Source of the DNA: Pseudomonadota bacterium
GTDB lineage: Bacteria > Pseudomonadota > Gammaproteobacteria > Burkholderiales > Burkholderiaceae
Reading direction: 5' to 3'
DNA: 31,782 nt
NCBI GenBank assembly: GCA_029777935.1
Contig: JAKORH010000339.1
Location: 1-31,782, forward strand
Positions 18,699 through 30,662 of this stretch are shown one piece after another. The notes beneath the pieces are model-generated. The model did not search any database and was not told the DNA's origin. It worked only from the letters and a program-made list of their open reading frames with translations. The position numbers and the translations under genes are program-made. The first letter of the stretch is position 1, and each line of letters begins with the position of its first letter.

Positions 18699-18734
18699 TC
18701 TCGGCATCCGCGACGGCCGTCGCGGATACCGAGA
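18699..18734. repeat. 36-bp palindrome between pilU and dapE
   Basis: TCTCGGCATCCGCGACGG (18699-18716) and its near-perfect inverted copy (18717-18734, one mismatch) abut with no spacer. It would form a strong stem-loop or cruciform after the pilU stop on the minus strand. There is no T tract, so it is not a standard intrinsic terminator. It differs in sequence from the GTCGCCCCGG palindromes. Confidence 0.8.
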
Positions 18735-18740
18735 CAGGCT

Positions 18741-19880
18741 CTAAATGTTGAGCGTGAACTCCGAGAACGAGGACGGCTCGGGCACCGATTTCTTCTGTTG
18801 CGCCGAGCCCTGCGGCTGCGCCTTGCCGGCATTGTTGATCAGCCACAGCAGGTTGTTCTTGGAGTCGGCCGCGGCCAGCGCGTCCTCGCGCGTGATCATG
18901 TCTTTCTGCAGCAGCGTGTACAGGCTCTGTTCGAACGTCTGGCTGCCCGGCGCGAGCGTCTGCTCCATCGCCTCCTTGATCGCCTGCACGTCGCCGCGCT
19001 CGACCAGTTCGGTCGCGTGCCCGCCGTTGAGCAGCACCTCGACCGCCGGCACGCGGCCGCCCTTCTTCGAGCGCACCAGCCGCTGCGAGATGATCGCCTT
19101 CAGCGACGCGGCCAGGTCCTGGAACAGCGCGTCGCGGGTCTCCGGCGAGTAGAAGCTGATCACGCGGTTCAGCGCGTGCGCGCAGTTGGTCGCGTGCATG
19201 GTCGCCACCACCAGATGACCCGACATCGAGTAGGCCAGCGCCGCGCCCATCGTGTCGCGGTCGCGGATTTCGCCGATGAAGATGACGTCGGGCGCCTGCC
19301 GCATCGCGTTCTTCAGGGCGATCTGCAGCGACCTGGCGTCGGAGCCGATCTCGCGCTGGTTGATGATCGACTTCTTGTTGCGGAACAGGAATTCGATCGG
19401 ATCCTCGAACGTCAGCATGTGCCCGGTCGCGAGCTCGTTGCGATGGTCGAGCATCGAGGCGATCGTGGTCGACTTGCCGGAACCGGCCGCGCCGACGACC
19501 AGGATCAGGCCGCGCTTTTCCATCACCAGATCCTTCAGCATGTCGGGCAGCGCGAGTTCGTCCAGCCGCGGCACGTCGTGCGGTATGAAGCGCACCACCG
19601 CCGACACCGTGCCTCGCTGCAGGAACGCGCTCAGGCGGAAGCTGCCCACGCCGGTCACCGGCAGGCCGACGTTCAGCTCGCGTTGATCCTCCAGCTCGCG
19701 GAACTGAGCGTCCGAAATGCGGCCGGCCAGAAGCTGCACCACCTGCTGCGGCTGCAGCCGCTCCTGGTTGATCGGCACGCACACGCCGTTGATCTTGATC
19801 GTCACCGGCGAACCGACCGACAGATACAGGTCGGATGCCTTGCGTTCCGCCATAAGCTGGAACAGCTTGTCGAGCGACAT
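18741..19880 (-). CDS. pilU: PilT/PilU-family type IV pilus ATPase, PilU-like
   Basis: A 379-residue hexameric-type secretion ATPase. The N-terminal PAS-like domain (ERKASDLYLSVGSPVTIKING) precedes the RecA core: Walker A GAAGSGKST (130-138), the Asp box (TFEDPIEF), Walker B with E204 in FIGEIRDRDTM and the His box VATMHATNCAHALNR. Length and C-terminal tail match PilU more than the ~345-residue PilT. PilU assists PilT in pilus retraction. No other pilus gene is in the window. The ATG at 19878-19880 has GGAGG upstream; a longer start 9 codons earlier is less likely. It lies between dapD and dapE, an order I recall from other betaproteobacteria. Confidence 0.88.
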   Translation of the reverse strand: MSLDKLFQLMAERKASDLYLSVGSPVTIKINGVCVPINQERLQPQQVVQLLAGRISDAQFRELEDQRELNVGLPVTGVGSFRLSAFLQRGTVSAVVRFIPHDVPRLDELALPDMLKDLVMEKRGLILVVGAAGSGKSTTIASMLDHRNELATGHMLTFEDPIEFLFRNKKSIINQREIGSDARSLQIALKNAMRQAPDVIFIGEIRDRDTMGAALAYSMSGHLVVATMHATNCAHALNRVISFYSPETRDALFQDLAASLKAIISQRLVRSKKGGRVPAVEVLLNGGHATELVERGDVQAIKEAMEQTLAPGSQTFEQSLYTLLQKDMITREDALAAADSKNNLLWLINNAGKAQPQGSAQQKKSVPEPSSFSEFTLNI

Positions 19881-19998
19881 TGCGTCCTCCACTCTCCAGA
19901 CGGCCAAGAATACGCAGCCGGCCGAACGGCTGGATATCGACCGATCGGGCTAAGTCTGCGCCCGGTCGCGGCTAGCCGCCAGCCCCGGCCCCACCGGA

Positions 19999-20838
19999 TC
20001 AGGCGCCGGCTTCCCGCAGCAGTTCGTTGATGCCGGTCTTGGCGCGGGTCTGCGCGTCGACGCGCTTGACGATCACCGCGCAGTAGAGCTGGCAGTTCTT
20101 CGACGGCAGCGAGCCGGACACCACGACCGACCCTGCGGGCACGCGGCCGTACAGGATCTCGCCGCTTTCCCGGTCGTAGATGCGCGTGCTCTTGCCGATG
20201 AAGACGCCCATGCTGATCACTGAGTTCTCCTCGACGATCACGCCTTCGACGACCTCCGAGCGCGCGCCGATGAAGCAGTTGTCCTCGATGATGGTCGGGT
20301 TGGCCTGCACCGGCTCCAGCACGCCGCCGATGCCGACCCCGCCCGACAGGTGCACGTTCCTGCCGATCTGAGCGCACGAACCGACGGTGGCCCAGGTGTC
20401 GACCATCGTGCCCTCGTCGACATAGGCGCCGATGTTCACGTACGAAGGCATCAGCACCACGTTCTTCGCCAGATAGGCGCCGCGCCGTGCCACCGCCGGC
20501 GGCACTACGCGCACGCCGGCGCGGCGGAACCGCTCCTCGTCCCAGTCGGCGAACTTCGTCTGCACCTTGTCGTAGAACTGGAACGCCGCTTCGACCCCGG
20601 CAGGCGGCTCGAAGCCCATGCGGCGGTTGTCGCGCAGGCGGAACGAAAGCAGTACGGCCTTCTTGATCCATTGATGGACGATCCATTCGCTGCCGCGCTT
20701 TTCGGCGACACGCAGGCGACCGGCATCGAGGTCGTCGATGACCGAATCGACCGCTTCCCGCAATCGCAGCGGCGCGGCGGTCGGGCCGAGATTGGCGCGG
20801 TTCTCCCACGCGTCTTCGATGATCGATGGCAGCGACAT
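19999..20838 (-). CDS. dapD: 2,3,4,5-tetrahydropyridine-2,6-dicarboxylate N-succinyltransferase
   Basis: A 279-residue left-handed beta-helix acyltransferase using succinyl-CoA to succinylate tetrahydrodipicolinate. After an N-terminal helical domain ([14 protein letters not shown]), hexapeptide-repeat sequence runs from about residue 125 ([20 protein letters not shown], split; [43 protein letters not shown]), ending with GSLPSK and [10 protein letters not shown]. The start [11 protein letters not shown] is preceded by GAGGA; an upstream ATG (MGPGLRRGD...) would translate the REP-like palindrome and is rejected. It works with dapC and dapE in the succinylase branch. The palindrome separates it from dapC. 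Confidence 0.96.
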   Translation of the reverse strand: MSLPSIIEDAWENRANLGPTAAPLRLREAVDSVIDDLDAGRLRVAEKRGSEWIVHQWIKKAVLLSFRLRDNRRMGFEPPAGVEAAFQFYDKVQTKFADWDEERFRRAGVRVVPPAVARRGAYLAKNVVLMPSYVNIGAYVDEGTMVDTWATVGSCAQIGRNVHLSGGVGIGGVLEPVQANPTIIEDNCFIGARSEVVEGVIVEENSVISMGVFIGKSTRIYDRESGEILYGRVPAGSVVVSGSLPSKNCQLYCAVIVKRVDAQTRAKTGINELLREAGA

Positions 20839-20856
20839 GTGGATCCTCAGGGTTGT

Positions 20857-20925
20857 GTCGCCCCGGCGCAGGCCGGGGCCCAATTTCCGCGCAGAAGATT
20901 GGGCCCCGGCCCGCGCCGGGGCGAC
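20857..20925. repeat. REP-like palindromic element, copy 3
   Basis: The left arm 20857-20883 (GTCGCCCCGGCGCAGG... ending CCCAA) and the right arm 20899-20925 (TTGGGCCCCGG... ending GGGGCGAC) are complementary over 27 bp with one mismatch and a 15-nt loop. It lies between dapC and dapD, beginning 10 nt after the dapC stop and ending about 20 nt before dapD. Confidence 0.9.
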
Positions 20926-20935
20926 GTTGATCTGT

Positions 20936-22120
20936 TCACAATTTCATATCTGCGATCCGGCGAGCGGCCTCGAGCACCTCGGCCTCGCCGGCGACCAGCG
21001 CCAGCCGCACGAAGCCCTTGCCCGGGTTCAGTCCCTCGCGCTCGCGCGACAGGTAACTGCCCGGCAGCGCCTTCACGTGGCATTCGGCGTACAGCCGGCG
21101 CGCATAGGCCTCGTCATCTATCGGCGTTTCGGCCCACAGGTAGAACGCCGCTTCGGGACGCTCGACGCGCAGCGCGCGCTGCACGATCGGCGTGGCCTGC
21201 GCGAACTTGGCCGCGTAGCGGCGGCGGTTCTCGATCACGTGCTGCTCGTCCTTCCACGCGGCGATGCTCGCCGCCTGCACCGGTGGGCTCATCGCGTTGC
21301 CGTGGTAGGTGCGATAGAGCAGGAACTGCTTCAGCAGCGCCGCATCGCCGGCGACCAGGCCGGAGCGCAGCCCGGGCGCGTTGGAACGCTTCGACAGGCT
21401 GCCGAACACCAGCAGCCGGTCGAAGCGGTCGCGTCCGAGCGCGTGCGCGGCCTGCAGCGCGCCGAGCGGCGGCCGCGCCTCGTCGAAGTAGACCTCCGAG
21501 TAGCACTCGTCGGAGGCGATCACGAAGCCGTGGCGGTCCGAAAGTTCGAACAGCGCCTGCCATTCGCCGTGCGTCATCACGCGCCCGTGCGGATTGCCGG
21601 GCGTGCAGACGTAGACAAGCTGCACGCGCCGCCATTCGTCCGCGCCGACGCGCTCGAACTCCATGCGGAAACCATTGGCGGGTGTAGCCGGCAGGAACAG
21701 CGGTTGCGCGCCGGCCAAGAGCGCCGCACCCTCGTAGATCTGATAGAAAGGATTGGGTGAGATCACCAGCGCATCGCGGCCGCGATCGACCACCGCCTGC
21801 GCGATCGCGAACAGCGCCTCGCGCGAGCCGCACACGGGGATCACCTGCGTAGCGGGGTCGATGCGCCGCAGCGCATGGCGACGCATCAGCCAGGCGGCGA
21901 TCGATTCGCGCAGCGCCTCGGTGCCGATCGTGCTCGGGTAGCTGGCCAGCCCCGGCAGCGCCTCGGTCAGCGCGTCGAAGATCAGCTTCGGCGTCGGGTG
22001 CTTGGGCTCGCCGATCGACAGGTCGATCAGCGACAGCCCGGGCGACGGCGTCACGCCTTCGTACAGGCGCCGCAGGCGCTCGAACGGATACGGCTGCAGC
22101 CGCGCGAGATCGGGATTCAT
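20936..22120 (-). CDS. dapC: Succinyldiaminopimelate transaminase
   Basis: A 394-residue fold-type I PLP aminotransferase that makes N-succinyl-LL-diaminopimelate from the keto acid with glutamate. The PLP lysine is K244 in [17 protein letters not shown]204 in [11 protein letters not shown] binds the pyridine nitrogen; the conserved R is in KGFVRLAL near the C-terminus. The start [17 protein letters not shown] and [13 protein letters not shown] are typical of the DapC group. Its ATG shares one base with the queF stop (TGATG). dapD follows after the palindrome. The position in a dap cluster supports this over other class I aminotransferases. Confidence 0.94.
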   Translation of the reverse strand: MNPDLARLQPYPFERLRRLYEGVTPSPGLSLIDLSIGEPKHPTPKLIFDALTEALPGLASYPSTIGTEALRESIAAWLMRRHALRRIDPATQVIPVCGSREALFAIAQAVVDRGRDALVISPNPFYQIYEGAALLAGAQPLFLPATPANGFRMEFERVGADEWRRVQLVYVCTPGNPHGRVMTHGEWQALFELSDRHGFVIASDECYSEVYFDEARPPLGALQAAHALGRDRFDRLLVFGSLSKRSNAPGLRSGLVAGDAALLKQFLLYRTYHGNAMSPPVQAASIAAWKDEQHVIENRRRYAAKFAQATPIVQRALRVERPEAAFYLWAETPIDDEAYARRLYAECHVKALPGSYLSREREGLNPGKGFVRLALVAGEAEVLEAARRIADMKL

Positions 22121-22536
22121 CAGCGCATGCTCGACGCGGCTTCGAACCGGCCGACCTCCACGTACGGCGCCGCCTGCCAGCCGCGCTTGCGGTGCTCGGC
22201 GACCACGGTGGTGAAAATGCCGCCGCGGACGTACCACTTCGCCGTCAGCCGCATGAAGCGGGGGGAGAGTGAGCGCACCAGGTCGTCGAGGATGCGATTG
22301 GTCACCGCCTCGTGGAACGCGCCTTCGTCGCGGTACGCCCACGTGTAGAGCTTCAGGCTCTTCAGCTCGACGTTCTTGCGGTCCGGCACGTAATCGAGCA
22401 CCAGCGTGGCGAAGTCCGGCTGGCCGGTGAGCGGGCACAGACAGGTGAACTCGGGAATCTCGATGTGCACCAGGTAGTCGCGCGCCGGGCTCGGGTTGGC
22501 GAACGTCTCCAGCGTTTTCGAGGGGCGCGTGGACAT
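22120..22536 (-). CDS. queF: NADPH-dependent 7-cyano-7-deazaguanine reductase, unimodular
   Basis: A 138-residue short (YkvM-type) QueF, which reduces preQ0 to preQ1 in queuosine biosynthesis. The tunnelling-fold motif [17 protein letters not shown] (29-45) contains the nucleophile C34 and D41, corresponding to Cys55/Asp62 of the Bacillus enzyme. The NADPH-binding segment [24 protein letters not shown] and the C-terminal [10 protein letters not shown] are also typical. The start [12 protein letters not shown] fits the family. It heads the long minus-strand run, is coupled to dapC by a TGATG overlap, and is divergent from smc across 105 bp. Confidence 0.95.
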   Translation of the reverse strand: MSTRPSKTLETFANPSPARDYLVHIEIPEFTCLCPLTGQPDFATLVLDYVPDRKNVELKSLKLYTWAYRDEGAFHEAVTNRILDDLVRSLSPRFMRLTAKWYVRGGIFTTVVAEHRKRGWQAAPYVEVGRFEAASSMR

Positions 22537-22564
22537 GTCGGGCGGCGAGTGCGCGCGATTCAGT

Positions 22565-22577
22565 TGCTATGATTCTA
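22565..22577. promoter_or_regulatory. Possible overlapping divergent -10 elements for smc and queF
   Basis: On the plus strand TGC-TATGAT (22565-22573) forms an extended -10, giving an smc transcript start near 22580. On the minus strand TAGAAT (complement of 22572-22577) could serve queF with a leader of about 30 nt. Neither has a convincing -35 hexamer. If both are real they overlap by two bases and would compete for polymerase. Confidence 0.35.
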
Positions 22578-22594
22578 CGGAATCGAGCCAACTT

Positions 22595-22625
22595 CGCGCG
22601 GCGACGAACGATCTCTCGCCGCGCG
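22595..22625 (+). promoter_or_regulatory. Perfect stem-loop in the smc leader
   Basis: CGCGCGGCGA (22595-22604) pairs perfectly with TCGCCGCGCG (22616-22625) over an 11-nt loop. It ends 16 nt before the smc GTG start, just upstream of where ribosomes bind, so it could influence initiation; alternatively it is a DNA operator for the divergent pair. No known riboswitch or leader family is recognised. Confidence 0.5.
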
Positions 22626-22641
22626 GTCCCGGAATCTCATC

Positions 22642-25600
22642 GTGCGCCTACGGCAGATCAAGCTCGCCGGCTTCAAGTCATTCGTCGATCCGACCCATAT
22701 CGATGTGCCCGGCAGTCTGGTCGGCGTGGTCGGCCCCAACGGCTGCGGCAAGTCGAACGTGATCGACGCGGTGCGCTGGGTGCTGGGCGAGAGCAAGGCC
22801 GCCGAGCTGCGCGGCGAGTCGATGCAGGACGTGATCTTCAACGGCTCGGCCAACCGCAAACCGGGCGGCCGCGCCAGCGTCGAGCTGTCGTTCGACAACA
22901 GCGAGGGACGCATCGGCGGCGAGTGGGGCAAGTTCAGCGAGATCAGCGTCAAGCGCCTGCTGACGCGCGACGGCACCTCCAGCTACTACATCAACAATCA
23001 GAGCGTGCGCCGGCGCGACGTGCAGGACATGTTCCTCGGCACGGGGCTGGGCCCGCGCGCGTACGCGATCATCGGGCAAGGGATGATCTCGCGCATCATC
23101 GAGGCGCGTCCCGACGAGCTGCGCGTGTTCCTGGAGGAAGCCGCCGGCGTATCCAAGTACAAGGAGCGGCGGCGCGAGACCGAGAACCGGCTCGCCGACA
23201 CCCGCGACAACCTGACACGGGTCGAGGACATCCTGCGCGAGCTGGAGGCGCAGATCGCCAGGCTCGAGCAGCAGGCCGAGGTCGCGCAGCGCTATCACGC
23301 GCTGAAGAACGAGCACGACGGCAACCAGCAGATGCTGTGGTACCTGCGCCGGCGCGACGCGCAGGCGGAAACCGAGAAGATCGCGCGCGACATTTCGGCG
23401 CGCGCCAATGCGGTCGAGGCGCACGTGGCCGAGCTGCGCGCGACCGAGCGCCAGCTCGAGGAGACGCGCAGCGCGCATTACGCGGCGTCCGATGCCGTGC
23501 ACGCGGCGCAGGGCGCGCTGCTCAACGTCAACGCGGAGATCGGCAAGCTCGAATCCGAGCTGCGCCTGATTGCCGACAGCCGCACGCGGATGGCGGCGCA
23601 GATCGAAACGCTGGCCGCCGCGCACAACCGCCGGCTGACCGAACAGCAGGATCTCGCCGGGCGTGCATCGCTGCTGGCGCGCCAGATCGGCGATGGGGAG
23701 CAGAAGGTCGCCGCCTCGCTGGGATTGGTCGATACGCACGCTGCGCAGTTGCCCCGGCTCGAAGACGCGTACGGCGCCGCGCGCGACGCCGTGGGCGCGG
23801 CGCAGGCCGAGGTCGCGATGGCCGAGCGCTCGATCGAAGGCGCGGGCGAGCAGCAGCGGGCGCTCGATCGCCAGCTCGGCGCGCTGGCGCAGCGGCGCGA
23901 GCGGCTGCAGGAGGAGCGCGAGCAACTCGGCGCGCCCGACGATGCGAAGCTCGCCGCGCTGAGGGCCGATGCGCAGCGGCTCGAAGCGGACCTCGCTAGC
24001 AGCACGCAGCGCCAGCAGGCCGCGGAGGCGGCGGTCGCGAAGCTGCAGGGCGAACGCCAGGCGCAACTCGAGGCGCGCACGCGCGAGACCGACATGCTGG
24101 CGCGGCTCGAAGCGCGGCTCGGCGCGTTGCGCGAGCTGCAGGCCAACGTCGAGGCCGACGAGAAGCTCGATCCGTGGCTTGGCGCGCAGGGGCTCGACAG
24201 GCTGCCGCGCTTGTTCCGGCGGATGCACGTGGACGCCGGCTGGGAGGTCGCGTTCGAGGCCGTGCTGCGCGAGCGCATCGAAGGCCTCGAAGTCGGTCGC
24301 CTCGACACGCTCGCGGGGCTGGCCGGCAACGCACCGCCGGCGCGGGTGTCTTTCTACTCGATGACCGGCGCGGTCGTGCGCGAAGGCGCGCACATGCCCG
24401 GGTTCGCGCGACTGGCCGAGCACGTGCGCGGCCACGACGCCGCGCTCGCCGCGGTGCTCGGCGACTGGCTGGTCAACGTGTTCACGGCCGACGACCTCGC
24501 GCAGGCGCTGGCCGCGCGCGAGCAGTTGCCGCCGGGCGGGCAGTTCGTGGTCCGGTCGGGCCACCTCGTGTCGCGCTACGGAGTGCGCTTCTATGCCGCC
24601 GACGACCGCAAGGCGGGGCTGCTGGCGCGACGGCAGGAAATCGAGAACCTGGAAAAGGAACTGCGCGCGCAGAAGCTGCTCGTCGAGCAGGCGGTCGGCG
24701 CGCTCGCGCGCGCGGAAGCGCAGCTTCGGCAGGCGCAGGAGCAGGGCCAGGGCGAACGGCAGGCAGCCGAAGCGCTGCGCGCAAGGCTGCACACGACGCA
24801 GCTCGAGGCGGTGCGGCTGGACGAGCTGATCGGGCGCGTGCGGCACCGGTCGGGCCAGATCGAAGCGGAGCTGGCCGAAGTCACGGTGCACGAAAGCGAG
24901 CTGCGTTCCCAGCGCGGCGACGCCGACAGCCGCTTCGAACAGCTCGACCAGGAACTGGCGGACAAGCAGGCCGCGTTCGAGGCCACGCGCGTGGCGTACG
25001 AGGACGCCGACCGCGCGCTGCGCTCGGCTCGCGACGAACAGCAGCGGCTCTCCAGCGAGCGGCAGCGCCATGAGTTCGAGCTCGCGGCGGCGCGCGAGCG
25101 CGCCGGCGACGTCGCGCACGCGACCCGGGTGGCGCAGGCCGACGCGGAGCGGCTGGCTGGCGACTTGCAGGCCACGCGCGCGCAGCTGGCGCAGCTCGAT
25201 GACAGCGCGGTGCGCACGGGGCTCGACACCTGGCTGGCGCAGCGCGCAGGCGCCGAGGAATCGTTGCGCGAGGCCCGCAGCCGTCTCGACGAGATCGGCC
25301 AGCAGGTGAAGGCGTTCGACGAAAAGCGGCTGACGCTGGAGAACGAACTGCAGCCCAAGCGCGACCGGATCATGGACCTGCAGCTCAAGGAACAGGCGGC
25401 GCGGCTCGCCGCCGAGCAGTTCGCGCAGCAACTGGCCGACGTCCGCGCCGACGAGGCGGCGCTGGCCGCGCGGCTGGAAGCTGCCCCCGTGAAGGCCGGC
25501 GCACTGCAGCCGGAGATCGCGCGGCTCGCCGCCGAGATCGAGGCGCTGGGCGCCGTGAATCTGGCGGCGCTGGAAGAGCTGAACGCGTCGCGCGAGCGCA

Positions 25601-26166
25601 GGCAGTTCCTCGACGCGCAGAGCACGGACCTGAAGACCGCGATCGCCACGCTCGAGGACGCGATCCGCCGTATCGACCGCGAGACGCGCGAACTGCTGCG
25701 GTCGACGTTCGACGCGGTCAACCAGCAGTTCGGAATCCTGTTCCCGAAGCTTTTCGGCGGCGGTGAGGCGAAGCTCACGATGACCGGCGACGAGATCCTC
25801 GACGCCGGCGTGCAGGTGATGGCGCAGCCGCCCGGCAAGCGCAACAGCACGATCCATCTGCTGTCCGGCGGCGAGAAGGCGCTGACCGCTACCGCGCTCG
25901 TGTTTGCCCTCTTCAAGCTGAACCCGGCGCCGTTCTGCCTGCTCGACGAGGTCGACGCGCCGCTGGATGACGCCAATACCGAACGCTTCTGCGACCTGGT
26001 GCGGTCGATGACGAACGACACCCAGTTCCTGTTCATCACGCACAACAAGATCGCGATGGAGATGGCGGAGCAACTGGTCGGCGTGACGATGCAGGAGCAG
26101 GGCGTGTCGCGCATCGTCGCCGTCGACATCGACAGCGCGGTCCGGCTCGCGGCCGAAGCCGCGTGA
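22642..26166 (+). CDS. smc: Chromosome segregation protein SMC
   Basis: A 1174-residue condensin ATPase that compacts and segregates the chromosome with ScpA/ScpB. The head contains Walker A GPNGCGKSN (31-39), and the C-terminal head has the signature LSGGEKA (from 1074) and Walker B CLLDEVDAPLDD (catalytic E1103). Two long coiled coils (about 165-500 and 660-1010) flank a hinge (about 510-645) with glycines such as LSGYGVR-like VSRYGVRFYA. The start is GTG at 22642, giving MRLRQIKLAGFKSFVDPT, the standard SMC N-terminus. Length is typical. zipA begins 4 nt after the stop. Betaproteobacteria use SMC rather than MukB, consistent with the inferred host. Confidence 0.97.
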   Translation: MRLRQIKLAGFKSFVDPTHIDVPGSLVGVVGPNGCGKSNVIDAVRWVLGESKAAELRGESMQDVIFNGSANRKPGGRASVELSFDNSEGRIGGEWGKFSEISVKRLLTRDGTSSYYINNQSVRRRDVQDMFLGTGLGPRAYAIIGQGMISRIIEARPDELRVFLEEAAGVSKYKERRRETENRLADTRDNLTRVEDILRELEAQIARLEQQAEVAQRYHALKNEHDGNQQMLWYLRRRDAQAETEKIARDISARANAVEAHVAELRATERQLEETRSAHYAASDAVHAAQGALLNVNAEIGKLESELRLIADSRTRMAAQIETLAAAHNRRLTEQQDLAGRASLLARQIGDGEQKVAASLGLVDTHAAQLPRLEDAYGAARDAVGAAQAEVAMAERSIEGAGEQQRALDRQLGALAQRRERLQEEREQLGAPDDAKLAALRADAQRLEADLASSTQRQQAAEAAVAKLQGERQAQLEARTRETDMLARLEARLGALRELQANVEADEKLDPWLGAQGLDRLPRLFRRMHVDAGWEVAFEAVLRERIEGLEVGRLDTLAGLAGNAPPARVSFYSMTGAVVREGAHMPGFARLAEHVRGHDAALAAVLGDWLVNVFTADDLAQALAAREQLPPGGQFVVRSGHLVSRYGVRFYAADDRKAGLLARRQEIENLEKELRAQKLLVEQAVGALARAEAQLRQAQEQGQGERQAAEALRARLHTTQLEAVRLDELIGRVRHRSGQIEAELAEVTVHESELRSQRGDADSRFEQLDQELADKQAAFEATRVAYEDADRALRSARDEQQRLSSERQRHEFELAAARERAGDVAHATRVAQADAERLAGDLQATRAQLAQLDDSAVRTGLDTWLAQRAGAEESLREARSRLDEIGQQVKAFDEKRLTLENELQPKRDRIMDLQLKEQAARLAAEQFAQQLADVRADEAALAARLEAAPVKAGALQPEIARLAAEIEALGAVNLAALEELNASRERRQFLDAQSTDLKTAIATLEDAIRRIDRETRELLRSTFDAVNQQFGILFPKLFGGGEAKLTMTGDEILDAGVQVMAQPPGKRNSTIHLLSGGEKALTATALVFALFKLNPAPFCLLDEVDAPLDDANTERFCDLVRSMTNDTQFLFITHNKIAMEMAEQLVGVTMQEQGVSRIVAVDIDSAVRLAAEAA

Positions 26167-26170
26167 GACC

Positions 26171-29292
<3,122 letters not shown>

Positions 29293-29294
29293 GC

Positions 29295-30035
29295 ATGCAC
29301 GCAATCATCGGCGGCAGCGGACTGGCGAAACTGTCCGCGCTCGGGCGAACGCGGCGGCAGGTGATGCGTACGCCGTATGGCGAACCGTCGGGTGCGCTGA
29401 CGTTCGGCGAGCTGGCGGGGCGCGAAGTGGTGTTCCTGGCGCGCCACGGCTACGGCCACACGATCGCGCCGCACGAGATCAACTACCGCGCCAACATCTG
29501 GGCGTTGAAGGAGCTCGCCGTCGACGGCGTGTTCGCGGTCGCCTCGGTCGGCGGCATCCGCGCCGAGTTCGGGCCCGGAACGCTGGTGGTGCCGGACCAG
29601 ATCATCGACTACTCGCACTGCCACAACAGCACGTTCCACGAGGGAGATTCGCCGGTCACGCACATCGACTTCACGTGGCCGTATTCGGCGCGGCTGCGCA
29701 AGCTGCTGCTCGACGCGGCTGCGCGCTGCGGCGAGCGCCTCCACGACGGCGGCGTGTACGCGTGCACGCAAGGTCCGCGGCTGGAGACTGCGGCCGAGAT
29801 CGAGCGCATCGCGCGCGACGGCAGCGACCTCGTCGGCATGACCGGCATGCCGGAAGCCGCGCTGGCGCGCGAGGCCGGGCTCGACTACGCCACGCTCGCG
29901 GTCGTCGTCAATCACGCGGCCGGCCGCGGCGACAGCCGCCATGAAATCAAGCTCGAGGACCTCGATCACGTGCTGCGCGCGACGATGGCGCGCGCAGTGA
30001 CGCTGATCGAGGCGGCGCTGCAGGAAGCGCGATGA
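29295..30035 (+). CDS. Methylthioinosine/methylthioadenosine phosphorylase family
   Basis: A 246-residue nucleoside phosphorylase of the PNP/MTAP family, trimeric by family. It splits S-methyl-5'-thioinosine or -thioadenosine, by-products of polyamine metabolism, with phosphate. The motifs are AIIGGSGL (3-10, phosphate loop), [23 protein letters not shown] (split), [26 protein letters not shown] and [16 protein letters not shown]. The base-recognition segment reads VVNHAAG instead of the DYDCW of adenine-specific human MTAP, which favours a 6-oxopurine such as methylthioinosine; this is an inference. The ATG has AGGGTGA upstream, overlapping the end of ligA, and its TGA overlaps the def ATG (ATGA). 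Confidence 0.88.
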   Translation: MHAIIGGSGLAKLSALGRTRRQVMRTPYGEPSGALTFGELAGREVVFLARHGYGHTIAPHEINYRANIWALKELAVDGVFAVASVGGIRAEFGPGTLVVPDQIIDYSHCHNSTFHEGDSPVTHIDFTWPYSARLRKLLLDAAARCGERLHDGGVYACTQGPRLETAAEIERIARDGSDLVGMTGMPEAALAREAGLDYATLAVVVNHAAGRGDSRHEIKLEDLDHVLRATMARAVTLIEAALQEAR

Positions 30036-30598
30036 TCCGCGCCATCCTGCGCATGGGCGATCCGCACCTGCTGCAGGTCGCGCAGCCGGTCGAGAAGTTC
30101 GGCACGCCGGAGTTGCACGCACTGATCGACGACATGTTCGACACCATGCACGCGGCCGACGGCGCCGGGCTGGCCGCGCCGCAGATCGGCGTGCCGCTGC
30201 GCGTGGTGATCTTCGGCACCGGCGGGCGCAATCCGCGCTATCCCGCCGAAGACCCGGTGCCGCGCACGGTCCTGCTCAACCCGGTGCTGACGCCGCTGAC
30301 CGACGAGATGATCGGCGACTGGGAGGGCTGTCTGTCGGTGCCCGGCCTGCGCGGCGTCGTGCCGCGCTATACGAGGCTGCGCTACTCGGGCCGCGACGTG
30401 CACGGCCACCCGATCGATCGCACGGTGGAGGGCTTCCACGCCCGCGTCGTGCAGCACGAGTGCGACCACCTCGACGGAATCCTGTACCCGATGCGCGTGC
30501 GCGATTTCACGCGGTTCGGGTTCACTGACGTGTTGTTTCCCGAACTTCAGGATCGAGGATCGAACAGCGAGGATCGAGGATCGAGGATCGAGGATTGA
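30032..30598 (+). CDS. def: Peptide deformylase with repeat-derived C-terminal tail
   Basis: A 188-residue metal-dependent hydrolase removing the formyl group from nascent proteins. All three motifs are present: [10 protein letters not shown] (44-53), EGCLSVPG with metal ligand C100, and QHECDHLDG with H142, catalytic E143 and H146. Family similarity ends near residue 172 (VLFPEL). The last 16 residues ([16 protein letters not shown]) are encoded by a tandem 7-base repeat, and the stop codon TGA is part of the last repeat unit. The tail lies after the catalytic domain, so activity is probably intact. The gene overlaps the phosphorylase (ATGA) and converges on glnD. Confidence 0.95.
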   Translation: MIRAILRMGDPHLLQVAQPVEKFGTPELHALIDDMFDTMHAADGAGLAAPQIGVPLRVVIFGTGGRNPRYPAEDPVPRTVLLNPVLTPLTDEMIGDWEGCLSVPGLRGVVPRYTRLRYSGRDVHGHPIDRTVEGFHARVVQHECDHLDGILYPMRVRDFTRFGFTDVLFPELQDRGSNSEDRGSRIED

Positions 30599-30653
30599 CT
30601 GCTCCGTTCAGGCAGCACGTCCTGCTCAATCCTCAATCCTCGATCCTGAATCC
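30550..30653. repeat. Heptamer tandem array with inverted partner
   Basis: Seven consecutive 7-mers occupy 30550-30598: GGATCGA twice, the variant ACAGCGA, GGATCGA three times and GGATTGA. After a 27-nt spacer, four inverted 7-mers occupy 30626-30653: TCAATCC twice, TCGATCC and TGAATCC. The arms can pair into a long hairpin between the convergent def and glnD genes and may serve as a bidirectional transcript end. The left array overlaps the def C-terminus. Confidence 0.9.
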
Positions 30654-30662
30654 TCTCGCGCC

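Noticed and set aside
20839..20883. Longer dapD start giving an MGPGLRRGD extension.
   Set aside because: The extension is translation of the REP-like palindrome; the family start [11 protein letters not shown] has a ribosome site.
30550..30653. Heptamer array as a CRISPR.
   Set aside because: Units are 7 nt and directly adjacent without unique spacers, and no cas genes are present.
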